Assembly (NCBI RefSeq): GCF_000278155.1
Contig: NZ_JH725095.1
Location: forward strand, 1-64,000
DNA length: 64,000 bases
Direction: 5' to 3'
Source of the DNA: Bartonella doshiae NCTC 12862 = ATCC 700133
GTDB lineage: Bacteria > Pseudomonadota > Alphaproteobacteria > Rhizobiales > Rhizobiaceae
Shown here: piece by piece, positions 37,201 through 45,405 of the stretch
Layout of the letters: each line of letters opens with the position of its first letter
Position numbering within the stretch: the stretch's first letter is position 1
Made by a program: the position numbers and the translations under genes
Notes under the pieces: generated by a model
Databases searched by the model: none
Seen by the model: the letters and a program-made list of their open reading frames with translations, nothing else
What the model was told of the DNA's origin: nothing

Positions 37201-38776
37201 AAATCAAACAGCCACTCAAATTTCAGGACATGTTGGAAAAATCACAGAGTTAACAAATCATTTAAATCAAGCAGCGCAAAATACAACTGAGTCAATTGGT
37301 TGTTTAACGCAGCATATTAGTGAGCAACTCTCTCTTTCAACACAAGATGCTGAACAAAGAATTTATGCTCACAGTGAATCTTTAGTCAATAGCTTAGCGC
37401 AAACCAATTCTGAAACTCTTCAAACAGTGACAGCTATAAAGGAAGATCTTGTCAATAATATCTCATATGTCCTTAAAGAGTTGAATCAATCTGTTTATAA
37501 TATCCAAGAAAATAGTACTGTATTATTATCAGCAGTCCAAAATATTGACGATCAGTTTAATGAAACTGCAAATAATTTCTTTCGCAATACGCATCAAGTA
37601 ACAGAGCAATTATCAGCCTCAAATCAAGTATTCAATAACAATGTGGAAGTCTTGCAAGGAATTTCACAAAATACATTTGAGCAAATGAATCATATAACAA
37701 ACAGTTTCAGTGCACATGCTGAAACGCTTTCTAAAACCATTCGTGTTATTGAACAATCTGAAAATTCACTTACGACAACACTTGAGGAAAAACACAACAC
37801 ACTCTCTACATTAAGCAATGCTCTCATTTCAAAATCTCATGAAATCAATCAATTAATTGAACATTATGAAAATGTTCTCAGTTCAGCATTTGAACGCACT
37901 GATGAAAATACACGGACTTCCACACATACACTCCAACAATCTCTTAATCAGCTTGTTAATGAAGCTTCAACACGTTTTTCAGGAGCAGCAGAAAATATAC
38001 GCCGCTCTGCTGATGAAATTCGTTCAGAACTGTTAAAAATTGATAATGATATTAATGAAAGTGTTCAAAAACTGCCAGAAAAGACAAAAGAAACAACGCA
38101 AACAATCCGGGCTGCTTTGAATGAACAAATTACAGCATTAAAAGATTTAGCAAATGTTATACAAAACAGTGATCAAAGGAATAAAAAAGAGCAGTTAATA
38201 CCTAAAACTTCTATGTCAACGACATTATCAGCACTTGATAAAAAAACTAATATTTTCCCTGAAGTCATTAAGAAGATAGTACCGCCTAAACCTATTTTGC
38301 AACAAGATCAAAGTAAAAAAAGGCAAGATAAATGGGTATCAAATCTTTTAGAAAGAGCTTCTCGTGAAGAGGACTTTTATGAAGAAACGGCTGACGATGC
38401 TATTTTTTCACCAATACAAACGAAAACACGTCCTGAAAATGGATCACTTCATTCGTTAGCCACTGGTATACTCCGTGCCATCAACCATAATGCTGTTGTT
38501 GAGCTATGGGATCATTATCGACGTGGACAAAAAAACATCGTAACAGAGCGCCTTTATACATCAAATGGAAAAATAATATTTGAAACAATAAAGAAAAAAT
38601 ACATGAATGATATTGATTTTAAACGTTCAGTTAATCAGTATATTTTGGATTTTGAAAAACTATTACGTGATGTATCTCGTAGTGCTGGTACTTCTAACTC
38701 CGTTCGGAAATATTTAATATCAGATACTGGAAAAGTCTATACCATGCTTGCTCATGCAAGTGGGCGTATTCAATAA
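34205..38776 (+). CDS. giant membrane-anchored coiled-coil protein, growth-pole-ring (GPR/RgsE)-like
   Basis: A 1,523-residue protein. A low-complexity acidic head (1-120) precedes two membrane segments (about 135-155 and 170-192). A very long helical region (about 200-1350) follows, with degenerate 20-40-residue repeats rich in E, Q, N and T (e.g. LEEHSDTLKTSL, LEGHTEILKNTL) of the apolipoprotein-like coiled-coil type. The C-terminal 105 residues are globular and include ELWDHYRRGQKNIVTERLYT and DTGKVYTMLAHASGRI. This layout matches the Agrobacterium GROWTH POLE RING protein and Sinorhizobium RgsE, needed for polar growth, though it is shorter than the Agrobacterium form. ATG 34205 has GAGGTGAG just upstream; GTG 34199 is also in frame. 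A strong terminator follows. Assignment is by architecture and remembered C-terminal text. Confidence 0.75.
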   Translation: MARRTKLQTFEVEVEEALTKAMNFDFDNMAIETISPDNSENVVNVDDLIQKIAKAEEEIFAENGTSTLTSDIHESAVVDESVVEQLFASKPAHDLSGGTVHSTLLSTQLLPANDDTTIPSNFEVLKQNSISRIYWSTTALSALWATGGVFIAHKLAPAGLSSLSNITAFITSPTGLAVAAGTAIPILMSWGFAQLTKRSNELRNIAVLMTNAAHRLNEPQQISEKQAIAIGQTIREEVAAMNEGIERTLGRAVELEAIIQGEVHNLEQAYAENESRIHTLIKELSNERIAILNHADRVQSTIKGTQEQLNDEFGLVTSKIVTNVEKLVQTLSQTLQKQGEDLVAKLSYAGDGVTNQLVEKFNETTTQIQQKNTEFFQELEQSFDGFSERFDNNEKQIEKIFNETAAKAEMHIANIVTNIQTATDQTLYSVDKKFKTLNESIIDHNNQSLQNFDEKIMLLDEQAYKLSSKFDNITSEAIGAFENRLETVNSSLKKQSDSIIESFIARNQTLEDNAERLGVFLESHVAQINANLQERTNDITDVFTNGHDTILSAIDKSKEKLREEIQHVDNAIVDIIQERSQDFKLQLSDQTAIIADMLDSEKNKIVDTLKDQIDILAENTSNIEKVLIDNVQIIDQHTENHLANIVQCTEKLQEVIVDSCNTTKDALEAQARNIDIRADALRDSLAINSFSLNEVLADQARTLEQRMEILHNLIAESDIRVDVALKQQIDLVENAIVANNKNITETVQGHIKNLEGHTEILKNTLSQSSGTLFEAIETRIESFDENLQIRTHKIFERATTLEETLSEKFGQVCETIEKKTSTLEEHSDTLKTSLILNNEQSKAVQEALETSVGNIRITLEDSVNTVTENLHNKITKASDILSSTSEQILSSVANVTVKAENILLESGNRIISNVKQTVYDTSEKVLSALSEQTAHTMEAFTTATHNAQELMTETLQTSTTAIEQVLSERCNVLHHSMQNLKNNLGYQLSDVASRLEEAKNQTATQISGHVGKITELTNHLNQAAQNTTESIGCLTQHISEQLSLSTQDAEQRIYAHSESLVNSLAQTNSETLQTVTAIKEDLVNNISYVLKELNQSVYNIQENSTVLLSAVQNIDDQFNETANNFFRNTHQVTEQLSASNQVFNNNVEVLQGISQNTFEQMNHITNSFSAHAETLSKTIRVIEQSENSLTTTLEEKHNTLSTLSNALISKSHEINQLIEHYENVLSSAFERTDENTRTSTHTLQQSLNQLVNEASTRFSGAAENIRRSADEIRSELLKIDNDINESVQKLPEKTKETTQTIRAALNEQITALKDLANVIQNSDQRNKKEQLIPKTSMSTTLSALDKKTNIFPEVIKKIVPPKPILQQDQSKKRQDKWVSNLLERASREEDFYEETADDAIFSPIQTKTRPENGSLHSLATGILRAINHNAVVELWDHYRRGQKNIVTERLYTSNGKIIFETIKKKYMNDIDFKRSVNQYILDFEKLLRDVSRSAGTSNSVRKYLISDTGKVYTMLAHASGRIQ

Positions 38777-38781
38777 GCAAT

Positions 38782-38818
38782 AAAAGTGGAAAATTAATTT
38801 TTCCACTTTTTCTTTTTT
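38782..38818 (+). terminator. intrinsic terminator after the giant coiled-coil gene
   Basis: A 12-bp perfect stem aaaagtggaaaa (38782-38793) with ttttccactttt (38799-38810), loop ttaat, then tctttttt. It begins 6 bp after the stop. Confidence 0.88.
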
Positions 38819-39519
38819 AGGTGCGTTCATTGTTCATTATCATATAATCTGTTGGCTTAAACTGTAAGCATTGTGCATAAAAATTTAAACAAATAATAAG
38901 CTTTGAAAACTTTATGATATTTTAGCAAAAATTATATTTTAATATTATTATCACTTACAAAGAAATGTAGCATCCCCCTATTAGAATAAGCTCCATTACC
39001 TTCTGCTTACTCCGCTTTATTTCTTTTATACAAGATATTAAAATAGCCAACTCTCATTTACAAAAAGCTCAATCATAGATTGTCCAACATTCAAATCCTC
39101 GTTTATTAAAACATACATTAAATTTTTCTATATATGCTCACTGCTCATTTTCTTCTGCATTAAAGATTTTTTATTCATATATTTTACAAAATTGAATAAA
39201 CTTCTAATTTTAAAAAAAATCATTTTTATCTCTTGCATTATACTTATAACAAAGAGGCCAAATGAGTAAAAAACTGTTCTTTTCCTATCCTGTTTCTCAA
39301 GCATTGCAAAAAAAATAACTGCTTGGTAATGTGATAGCCGGTAATTATTATGAGATTTTTTTAATCTGATTAATTTCCGCAGTTTTTACTAAAGAGAAAA
39401 AAATAATTGTGCTAATGTCAATAAACTTATTAATGAGAAAAATGAAGGTCTCTTAGTGTACAAGATCTTATCGTAGATACTCACCCCTATCAATATACAC
39501 TAACCTGGAAATCGCAAAA
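38819..39519. other. 701-bp spacer before maeB
   Basis: AT-rich and apparently empty. A 17-codon frame with AGAGG before its ATG near 39261 (MSKKLFFSYPV) is too short to claim as a gene. The maeB promoter should be in the last 150 bases; nothing decisive is visible. Confidence 0.45.
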
Positions 39520-41868
39520 ATGTCTACAGAACAAAATAGTGATCTCAGTTCACAAAAAGCTGAACTTGATAGCGCTGCACTTTTTTATCACAAACACCCA
39601 AAACCTGGAAAATTAGAAATCCAAGCGACAACACCTCTAGACAACCAGCGTGATCTAGCTCTTGCTTATTCTCCAGGGGTTGCTGCTCCATGTCTTGCAA
39701 TTCATAAAGATCCAAATCTTGCAGCTCAATATACTTCCCGCGCTAATTTAGTTGCGGTTATATCAAATGGAACTGCTGTTCTTGGATTAGGAAATATCGG
39801 TCCACTCGCTTCAAAACCGGTTATGGAAGGAAAAGCTGTTTTATTTAAGAAATTTGCGAATATTGATGTCTTTGACATTGAAATTAATGCACAAAATATT
39901 GACCAAATGGTGCAAACAATTTCTTCTTTAGAACCTACATTTGGTGGTATTAATCTCGAAGATATTAAGGCTCCTGAATGTTTTGAAATTGAGGAAAAGC
40001 TTCGTGCAAAAATGAATATTCCAGTTTTCCATGATGACCAACATGGAACTGCCATTATTGTTTCTGCTGCTGTATTAAATGCTTTAAATCTTGCTGGAAA
40101 AAAAATTGAAACTGTAAAAATTGTCACTTCAGGTGCAGGTGCTGCAGCTCTAGCTTGTATTAACCTTTTGATTTGCCTTGGAGCAAAAGTTGAAAATATT
40201 TGGCTTAGCGACTTAGAAGGAGTCGTTTATGAAGGTCGCAAAACACTTATGGATCGTTGGAAAGTCAAGTATGCACAAAAAACTGATGCTCGGACTTTAT
40301 CTGAAATTATTAACGGTGCTGATATTTTTTTAGGAGTTTCAGCAGCTGGTGTTTTAAAACCTGAGTATTTAAAAAGAATGGCTCCAAATCCATTAATTTT
40401 AGCACTCGCTAATCCAACACCAGAAATTATGCCAGAAGAAGCACGTTCCGTGCGAACAGATGCAATGATATGTACAGGGCGCTCAGATTACCCCAATCAG
40501 GTTAATAATGTGCTTTGTTTTCCTTATATTTTTCGAGGAGCTTTAGACGTCAGCGCGACTGCAATCAATGAAGAAATGAAAATGGCTGCGGTCCATGCTA
40601 TTGCAACCCTCGCCCGTGAAGAATCTTCCGATATTGCAGCACGGGCATACTCAAAGATTCCTCCTAGTTTTGGACCAGACTATTTAATTCCCTCTCCATT
40701 TGATCCGCGCTTAATACTGCGTATTGCTCCTGCCGTTGCTAAAGCAGCAATGGAAACAGGCGTAGCAATTCGACCAATTGAAGATATGGAAGCTTATCGT
40801 GACACCCTTAATCGCTTTGTATTCCGTTCTGGCTTAACAATGAAACCTGTTTTTGCAGAAGCAAAGGCAGCAAGACGCAAAAGGGTAATTTATGCTAATG
40901 GTGAAGATGAACGAATTCTTCGTGCTGCTCAAGTTGTTATTGAAGAACAAACTGCAATTCCTCTCCTCATCGGTCGCCCGCATGTGGTGAAAATGAGATT
41001 AGAACGTTTCGGTTTAAAAATTCGTCCCGGCGTAGATTTTGAACTTACGAATCCAGAAAATGATCCACGTTTTCGTGATTATGTTAATTTATTTTTCCAT
41101 TATACAGGAAGACGTGGTGTTTCACCCGAAGCCGCGAAAACTATTGTGAGAACATCAACAACAGCTATTGCTGCTCTTGCCGTAATGCGCGGAGAAGCAG
41201 ATGCAATGATTTGTGGTTTGGAAGGGCGTTTTGCGCGCCATCTTGAATTGATTGAACAAATTATAGGACTTGATCCAAATATTAGTCGTTTTTCCGCTAT
41301 AAGTTTGCTTATCTCTCAAAATAGAACTCTTTTTCTAACAGATACTTATGTCAATGAAGATCCTTCTGCAGAAGAAATAGCAGAAATGACAGTACTGGCT
41401 GCTCAAGAAATTGAAGCATTCGGAATAACACCAAAAGCAGCATTATTATCACACTCAAACTTTGGCTCAAAAAATACAGAAAGTGCGCGTAAGATGCGAC
41501 GTGCAACAGAAATTCTTTCTCAGTTATATCCTGATTTAGAAGCTGATGGCGAAATGCATGGTGATGCTGCGCTTTCTAAAGTTTTTCGTGATCGTGTTTT
41601 TCCTGATTCCCGTCTTAAAAGCGAAGCTAATTTGCTTGTTTTTCCAACACTTGATGCTGCTAATATAACGCTTAATACCGTTAAAAGTCTAACAAATGCT
41701 CTTCATGTCGGCCCTATTTTGATCGGCGCTGCACGTCCCGCACATATATTAACGCCCTCAGTCACTTCACGAGGCATCGTTAATATGACAGCTCTTGCGG
41801 TCCTTGAGGCAAATAGAACAAAACTTACGAACAAGATAACAAAAAAAAATGAGCTTACAGCTATATAA
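39520..41868 (+). CDS. maeB: NADP-dependent malic enzyme with phosphotransacetylase-like domain
   Basis: A 782-residue fused enzyme. Residues 1-430 are malic enzyme: HPKPGKLEIQATTPLDNQRDLALAYSPGVA, VFHDDQHGTAIIVSAA and SGAGAAALACINLLICLGAK (NADP fold), PLILALANPTPEIMPEEA. Residues 440-770 resemble phosphate acetyltransferase (RRKRVIYANGEDERILRAAQ, AALLSHSNFGS, DGEMHGDAAL) but in this family act as a regulatory/oligomerisation domain that binds acetyl-CoA. It converts malate to pyruvate and NADPH, feeding gluconeogenic growth on dicarboxylates. Monocistronic. Confidence 0.95.
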   Translation: MSTEQNSDLSSQKAELDSAALFYHKHPKPGKLEIQATTPLDNQRDLALAYSPGVAAPCLAIHKDPNLAAQYTSRANLVAVISNGTAVLGLGNIGPLASKPVMEGKAVLFKKFANIDVFDIEINAQNIDQMVQTISSLEPTFGGINLEDIKAPECFEIEEKLRAKMNIPVFHDDQHGTAIIVSAAVLNALNLAGKKIETVKIVTSGAGAAALACINLLICLGAKVENIWLSDLEGVVYEGRKTLMDRWKVKYAQKTDARTLSEIINGADIFLGVSAAGVLKPEYLKRMAPNPLILALANPTPEIMPEEARSVRTDAMICTGRSDYPNQVNNVLCFPYIFRGALDVSATAINEEMKMAAVHAIATLAREESSDIAARAYSKIPPSFGPDYLIPSPFDPRLILRIAPAVAKAAMETGVAIRPIEDMEAYRDTLNRFVFRSGLTMKPVFAEAKAARRKRVIYANGEDERILRAAQVVIEEQTAIPLLIGRPHVVKMRLERFGLKIRPGVDFELTNPENDPRFRDYVNLFFHYTGRRGVSPEAAKTIVRTSTTAIAALAVMRGEADAMICGLEGRFARHLELIEQIIGLDPNISRFSAISLLISQNRTLFLTDTYVNEDPSAEEIAEMTVLAAQEIEAFGITPKAALLSHSNFGSKNTESARKMRRATEILSQLYPDLEADGEMHGDAALSKVFRDRVFPDSRLKSEANLLVFPTLDAANITLNTVKSLTNALHVGPILIGAARPAHILTPSVTSRGIVNMTALAVLEANRTKLTNKITKKNELTAI

Positions 41869-42305
41869 TTGGTGCAGAGTGTTTTTTATAAGAGCAAGGT
41901 ATAAGAACATATATATTAATAGAAAGAGCTTATCATGTATAAAATGAGGATAAATTTGTTTTAGCCATTTCAGTTACTTTCATTCATTTAAAAAGCAAAA
42001 AATAAAATTTCTGTCTTATTGGTTAAAAGTTTTATTGGAACATTTGTTCGGCAATGGTGATTGTGTCATTCATCCTGCATACTTGTAACTTGTATTTATT
42101 TGCCTATAGGGCAGCATTTCTTAAAATTATATGAACATATAAAGTTTCAACATAACGAAAAACTAAATCAACATAGTGATTCCCTTTAAAAAGATCCGCA
42201 GATATTGTTGAAATTTTTGTATGATAAGACCTTGGATAACAAATAATGATTACATCAATGTCAGAATAGCTAATCTAGCCATATGATTTATAAAGGAAAT
42301 CACAA
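41869..42305. other. 437-bp spacer between maeB and mazG
   Basis: AT-rich, no gene, no tRNA and no clear terminator hairpin visible to me. The last 20 bases carry AAAGGAAA, the mazG ribosome-binding site. Confidence 0.4.
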
Positions 42306-43136
42306 GTGTTTGCATCAAAAGATATCAATAATCTTCTTACAATTATTGTAGCATTACGAAATCGTGATAGCGGTTGTGCTTGGCATATAAAGCAAACATC
42401 TGAATCCATCATACCTTATATACTCGAAGAGGTTTATGAGGTTATCGATGCTCTTGAGCGAAAAAATCAAATGGATCTTTGTAATGAACTCGGTGATCTT
42501 CTTTTACAAATAGCCTACCATGCTACGATTGCTGAAGAAAAAGGCAGCTTTACTTTTGAAGATATTGTTTATGCTATTACTGATAAAATGATTCGTCGCC
42601 ATCCTCACATATTTGGAAATACAAAGCAAAAAAAGCTTGGTTCTGTGGAAGAAGAATGGGAACGCATAAAAAAAACAGAACAGGATGAACAAAAAGAACT
42701 GTGCAAAGAAGTAAGATTATCCACCCCTCCTATAACAAGCATCCTTGCAAAAGTGAAACAAATCCAACCAGCAGATCAAGAGGCACTCGCTTTACAAAAA
42801 ACAGCTGCTAAAGTAGGTTTTGATTGGGATGAAAGCCATAAAGTTTTAGCAAAAATAGAAGAAGAGCTCGATGAACTTAAAGACGCAATCAAAAATAACA
42901 AAACTTCAGAAATAGAAGAAGAATTCGGCGATCTTTATTTTATCCTACTTAATCTTGCTCGTCACTTGAACATCGATTCACAAAAAGCATTAAAAAAAAC
43001 AAATAAAAAATTTCGAAATCGTTTTACCTATATTGAAGAAAACCTATCCACTCACTCTAAAACATTCGCTGATACTTCCCTGAACGAAATGGAAAATCTT
43101 TGGAATAAAGCTAAAAATAGAGAACAAAAAACGTAA
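42306..43136 (+). CDS. mazG: nucleoside triphosphate pyrophosphohydrolase MazG
   Basis: A 276-residue MazG with two MazG folds: the first at about 10-110 (RDSGCAWHIKQTSESIIPYILEEVYEVIDALE, ELGDLLLQIAYHATIAEEKG) and the second at 170-250 (DWDESHKVLAKIEEELDELKDAI, EEEFGDLYFILLNLARHL). EExxE and ExxD metal sites are present in both. It removes noncanonical NTPs and lowers ppGpp stress. The start is GTG 42306 with AAAGGAAA before it. The first motif reads GCAWHIKQT where many homologues have GCPWDRKQT, a small deviation. Confidence 0.93.
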   Translation: MFASKDINNLLTIIVALRNRDSGCAWHIKQTSESIIPYILEEVYEVIDALERKNQMDLCNELGDLLLQIAYHATIAEEKGSFTFEDIVYAITDKMIRRHPHIFGNTKQKKLGSVEEEWERIKKTEQDEQKELCKEVRLSTPPITSILAKVKQIQPADQEALALQKTAAKVGFDWDESHKVLAKIEEELDELKDAIKNNKTSEIEEEFGDLYFILLNLARHLNIDSQKALKKTNKKFRNRFTYIEENLSTHSKTFADTSLNEMENLWNKAKNREQKT

Positions 43137-43193
43137 GCTCTCATCACCAAAAATTAAAGAACTTTCGATATACTCAATATAATTTTATCATGC

Positions 43194-43571
43194 TTAATTA
43201 GCTTTATGTATTTCATCTAACTGATTTTGCAAAGCAGGACGAAGTTCTACTGATTCACCACATCCACAAGCTGAAACTTGATTAGGATTTTTAAATACAA
43301 AACCGGAACGAAGTGTTGTCACTTCATAATCCACCTGCGTTCCTAATAAAAATAAAACCGCATCATGTGCTATAAAAACGCGAGCACCATTTACTTCAAC
43401 AACATCCGCATTCGGCATCTCCTCTTTTACTAGAGTAATTGTATATTCCATCCCTGCGCAACCACCTTTTTTGATACCAATAAGAATACCACACGCGTCT
43501 TTTGCGTTCATAATAGCTTTAACACGATCCACAGCAGCTTCTGTCAAATTTATTACCGAAAAACGGCTCAT
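43194..43571 (-). CDS. A-type iron-sulfur carrier (IscA/SufA family)
   Basis: A 125-residue HesB-like protein with the three cluster Cys in KKGGCAGMEY and SACGCGESVEL. VRAMINA-like VDRVKAIMNAKDACGILIGI begins the fold, and VFIAHDAVLFLLGTQVDYEVTTLRSGFVFKNPN fits. It receives and passes Fe-S clusters. It stands alone here; the main suf genes are not in the window. It converges on mazG with 57 bp between stops. Confidence 0.93.
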   Translation of the reverse strand: MSRFSVINLTEAAVDRVKAIMNAKDACGILIGIKKGGCAGMEYTITLVKEEMPNADVVEVNGARVFIAHDAVLFLLGTQVDYEVTTLRSGFVFKNPNQVSACGCGESVELRPALQNQLDEIHKAN

Positions 43572-44161
43572 TTTTTACTCTTTTCCTACTAAACAAACAC
43601 TCTGAAACAGTCTCATCCACGATGATTTCATTTATCTGATATATTAAAAATAAAACAACAAAATATAAATTGAATTTTTTTTATCTTCTCTTCCCATGAT
43701 AAAATCTTATATTTAACATATCGGATTTGTGATTGTGTAATCCTAGACTTTTCTTTTTGCGGTTTTTATCCTGTACAAAGACAAAATTTCTATTTCTAAA
43801 AAATCAAAAAAGAAAACATCTCAACGCCGCTCTCCCATTCTTATACTTAGAAAACCGCCTGCTTTTTCCAGATTCCAATGGATAAAATGCTGGAAAATTA
43901 TCCACAATTTAGAAATATACAGAAAGCCTTATCTTATTATCTTCACAATCTACTTAAAATAACGGAATATATATAATAATTGTACACCCGCTATTATTAA
44001 GAGGCTATTGTTTAATTTCTTTATCTCAAATTAATAAGATAGAATAATGTGAAAAGCTTCATATTATTCTCGTAAACTCTCTTTAAAATGGAAAGAAAAT
44101 TTTATATTTCATTTTTTCTCTTGCCTTTAAAGAGACAGTCGTTTAGTCGTTTTGCACAGTT
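43572..44161. other. spacer upstream of the Fe-S carrier and tRNA-Pro
   Basis: 590 bp of AT-rich DNA with no credible gene. A weak hairpin (tttccag with ctggaaa near 43870-43896) is the only notable symmetry. Transcription probably starts from this region toward both the carrier gene and tRNA-Pro. Confidence 0.4.
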
Positions 44162-44238
<77 letters not shown>

Positions 44239-44569
44239 TTCTACCCAAATTACCCAGTGTAGCTTTTTATAGTTTTTACTTGGCATGATAATATTAATAA
44301 TTGTTTTAGATGAGAGTTTTGTGTTTATCGCCAGTATTTGGCAAACTATATGATATGTCCCCTCTCTTTCTTAGCCCGCTCACAAAATTACTATATACGC
44401 TTTACACCTTAATTCTCAATATCATTTTATCACTTTTCTGCTCTTGTATTAAGACGGCTGGTTCATAAGAGAATATATTATTAAGTTATCTCTTACATCA
44501 ATTCTCTATACAACATCCCTCTGTGAAACTCAGATTAATATTTTGAACATCATCATTAAAAAGAATAAC
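44239..44569. other. spacer after tRNA-Pro
   Basis: 331 bp of AT-rich DNA with no gene or prophage sequence. No integrase or repeated tRNA-Pro 3' end follows the tRNA, so it has not served as a visible integration site here. Confidence 0.4.
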
Positions 44570-44604
44570 AAAAAAACACAAAACGCGAGAATTTTTCTCG
44601 CGTT
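44570..44604 (-). terminator. intrinsic terminator of the small heat-shock gene
   Basis: On the minus strand the stem aacgcgaga/tctcgcgtt (44582-44590 with 44596-44604) is followed by ttgtgttttttt. It lies about 50 bp after the Hsp20 stop. Confidence 0.82.
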
Positions 44605-44655
44605 ACTTTGTTTTTTAAGAAATTTACATCGATTCTCTTCTCTCAGAATCTAAAC

Positions 44656-45120
44656 TTATTTTTCATAACTGTTACCATTTTTTACAGTAGGCGGTGATGC
44701 CTGCACAACAATTTTTTTCGGTTTTAATTCAGCTGGTGTTTCCCTTTTGAGTTGAATATGAAGAAGCCCATCACCTAGCTCTGCTCCAATAACCTTAACA
44801 TGATCAGCCAAATGAAAACGCCGTTCAAAAGCACGCGATGCAATTCCCCGGTAAAGAAACTCTCTTTCTTCATCATCTTTTTCAATTCTTCTTTCCCCTT
44901 TAACAATCAGCTGATTACAATGGGTTTCGATATCAATTTCACTTCGAGAAAAACCAGCGACAGCCATAGAAATCCTGTAGGAATCCTCAGTTAAACGCTC
45001 AATATTGTATGGTGGATAAGAAGAAACATCATCTGGTTGTGTTCTAGAATCAAACCAATTAAAAAGATGATCAAAACCTACTGTTGAACGATAAAATGGT
45101 GAAAAATCTACTTGACGCAT
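44656..45120 (-). CDS. small heat-shock protein (Hsp20/IbpA family)
   Basis: A 154-residue alpha-crystallin protein from ATG 45120 (MRQVDFSPFYRSTVGFDHLFNWFDS), the class A rhizobial N-terminus. The crystallin domain runs from about 35 to 130: YPPYNIERLTEDSYRISMAVAGFSRSEIDIE, with the signature RGIASRAFERRFHLADHVKVIGAELGDGLLHIQLKRE. The C-terminal I-x-I-type motif is near KKIVVQ. It holds unfolding proteins for refolding. AAGGAGGG precedes ATG 45120; an in-frame ATG at 45186 lies inside the leader and is not favoured. The 5' leader looks like a ROSE thermometer. Confidence 0.93.
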   Translation of the reverse strand: MRQVDFSPFYRSTVGFDHLFNWFDSRTQPDDVSSYPPYNIERLTEDSYRISMAVAGFSRSEIDIETHCNQLIVKGERRIEKDDEEREFLYRGIASRAFERRFHLADHVKVIGAELGDGLLHIQLKRETPAELKPKKIVVQASPPTVKNGNSYEK

Positions 45121-45212
45121 AATATTGCCCTCCTTTAGAGCGACTAAAATTGACTCACAAAGTTCCCAAATAGCAAACTTGTTCATAAGCCAGCAGTCCC
45201 ATCATGGCGACT
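45121..45212 (-). promoter_or_regulatory. ROSE-like RNA thermometer in the hsp20 leader
   Basis: Just before the start the mRNA would read UCGCUCUAAAGGAGGGC. The U-(U/C)-G-C-U word (here from 45143 to 45139) directly upstream of the ribosome site is the hallmark of ROSE elements in rhizobial small heat-shock genes. GCUCU can pair with AGGGC across the loop AAAGG, hiding GGAGG (45129-45133 region) at low temperature. A likely sigma-32-type promoter (gttgaaa at 45250-45244 and ccaaatga at 45227-45220) would give a leader of about 90 nt, the usual ROSE length. Confidence 0.6.
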
Positions 45213-45219
45213 ACACTAT

Positions 45220-45250
45220 TCATTTGGTAATAGTTCTTTCCTATTTCAAC
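45220..45250 (-). promoter_or_regulatory. possible heat-shock promoter of hsp20
   Basis: Read on the minus strand, gttgaaa is followed 16 bp later by ccaaatga. This loosely fits the RpoH pattern CTTGAAA and CCCATnT. It is the only such pair in the 285 bp upstream of hsp20 and is placed sensibly, but matches are partial. Confidence 0.35.
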
Positions 45251-45405
45251 TCTTTTTTATTTTAATTATTAAACAAATACAGAAGCAATATAACTGTTTC
45301 TTAACTCTTCAGCATCATTACATGATTATATGAATATAAAATGCAAGTTCTTTGCTTTATCTTAGCTTGCGTCAAATTGTAAAAATACACCATAAAGGCT
45401 GTAAA

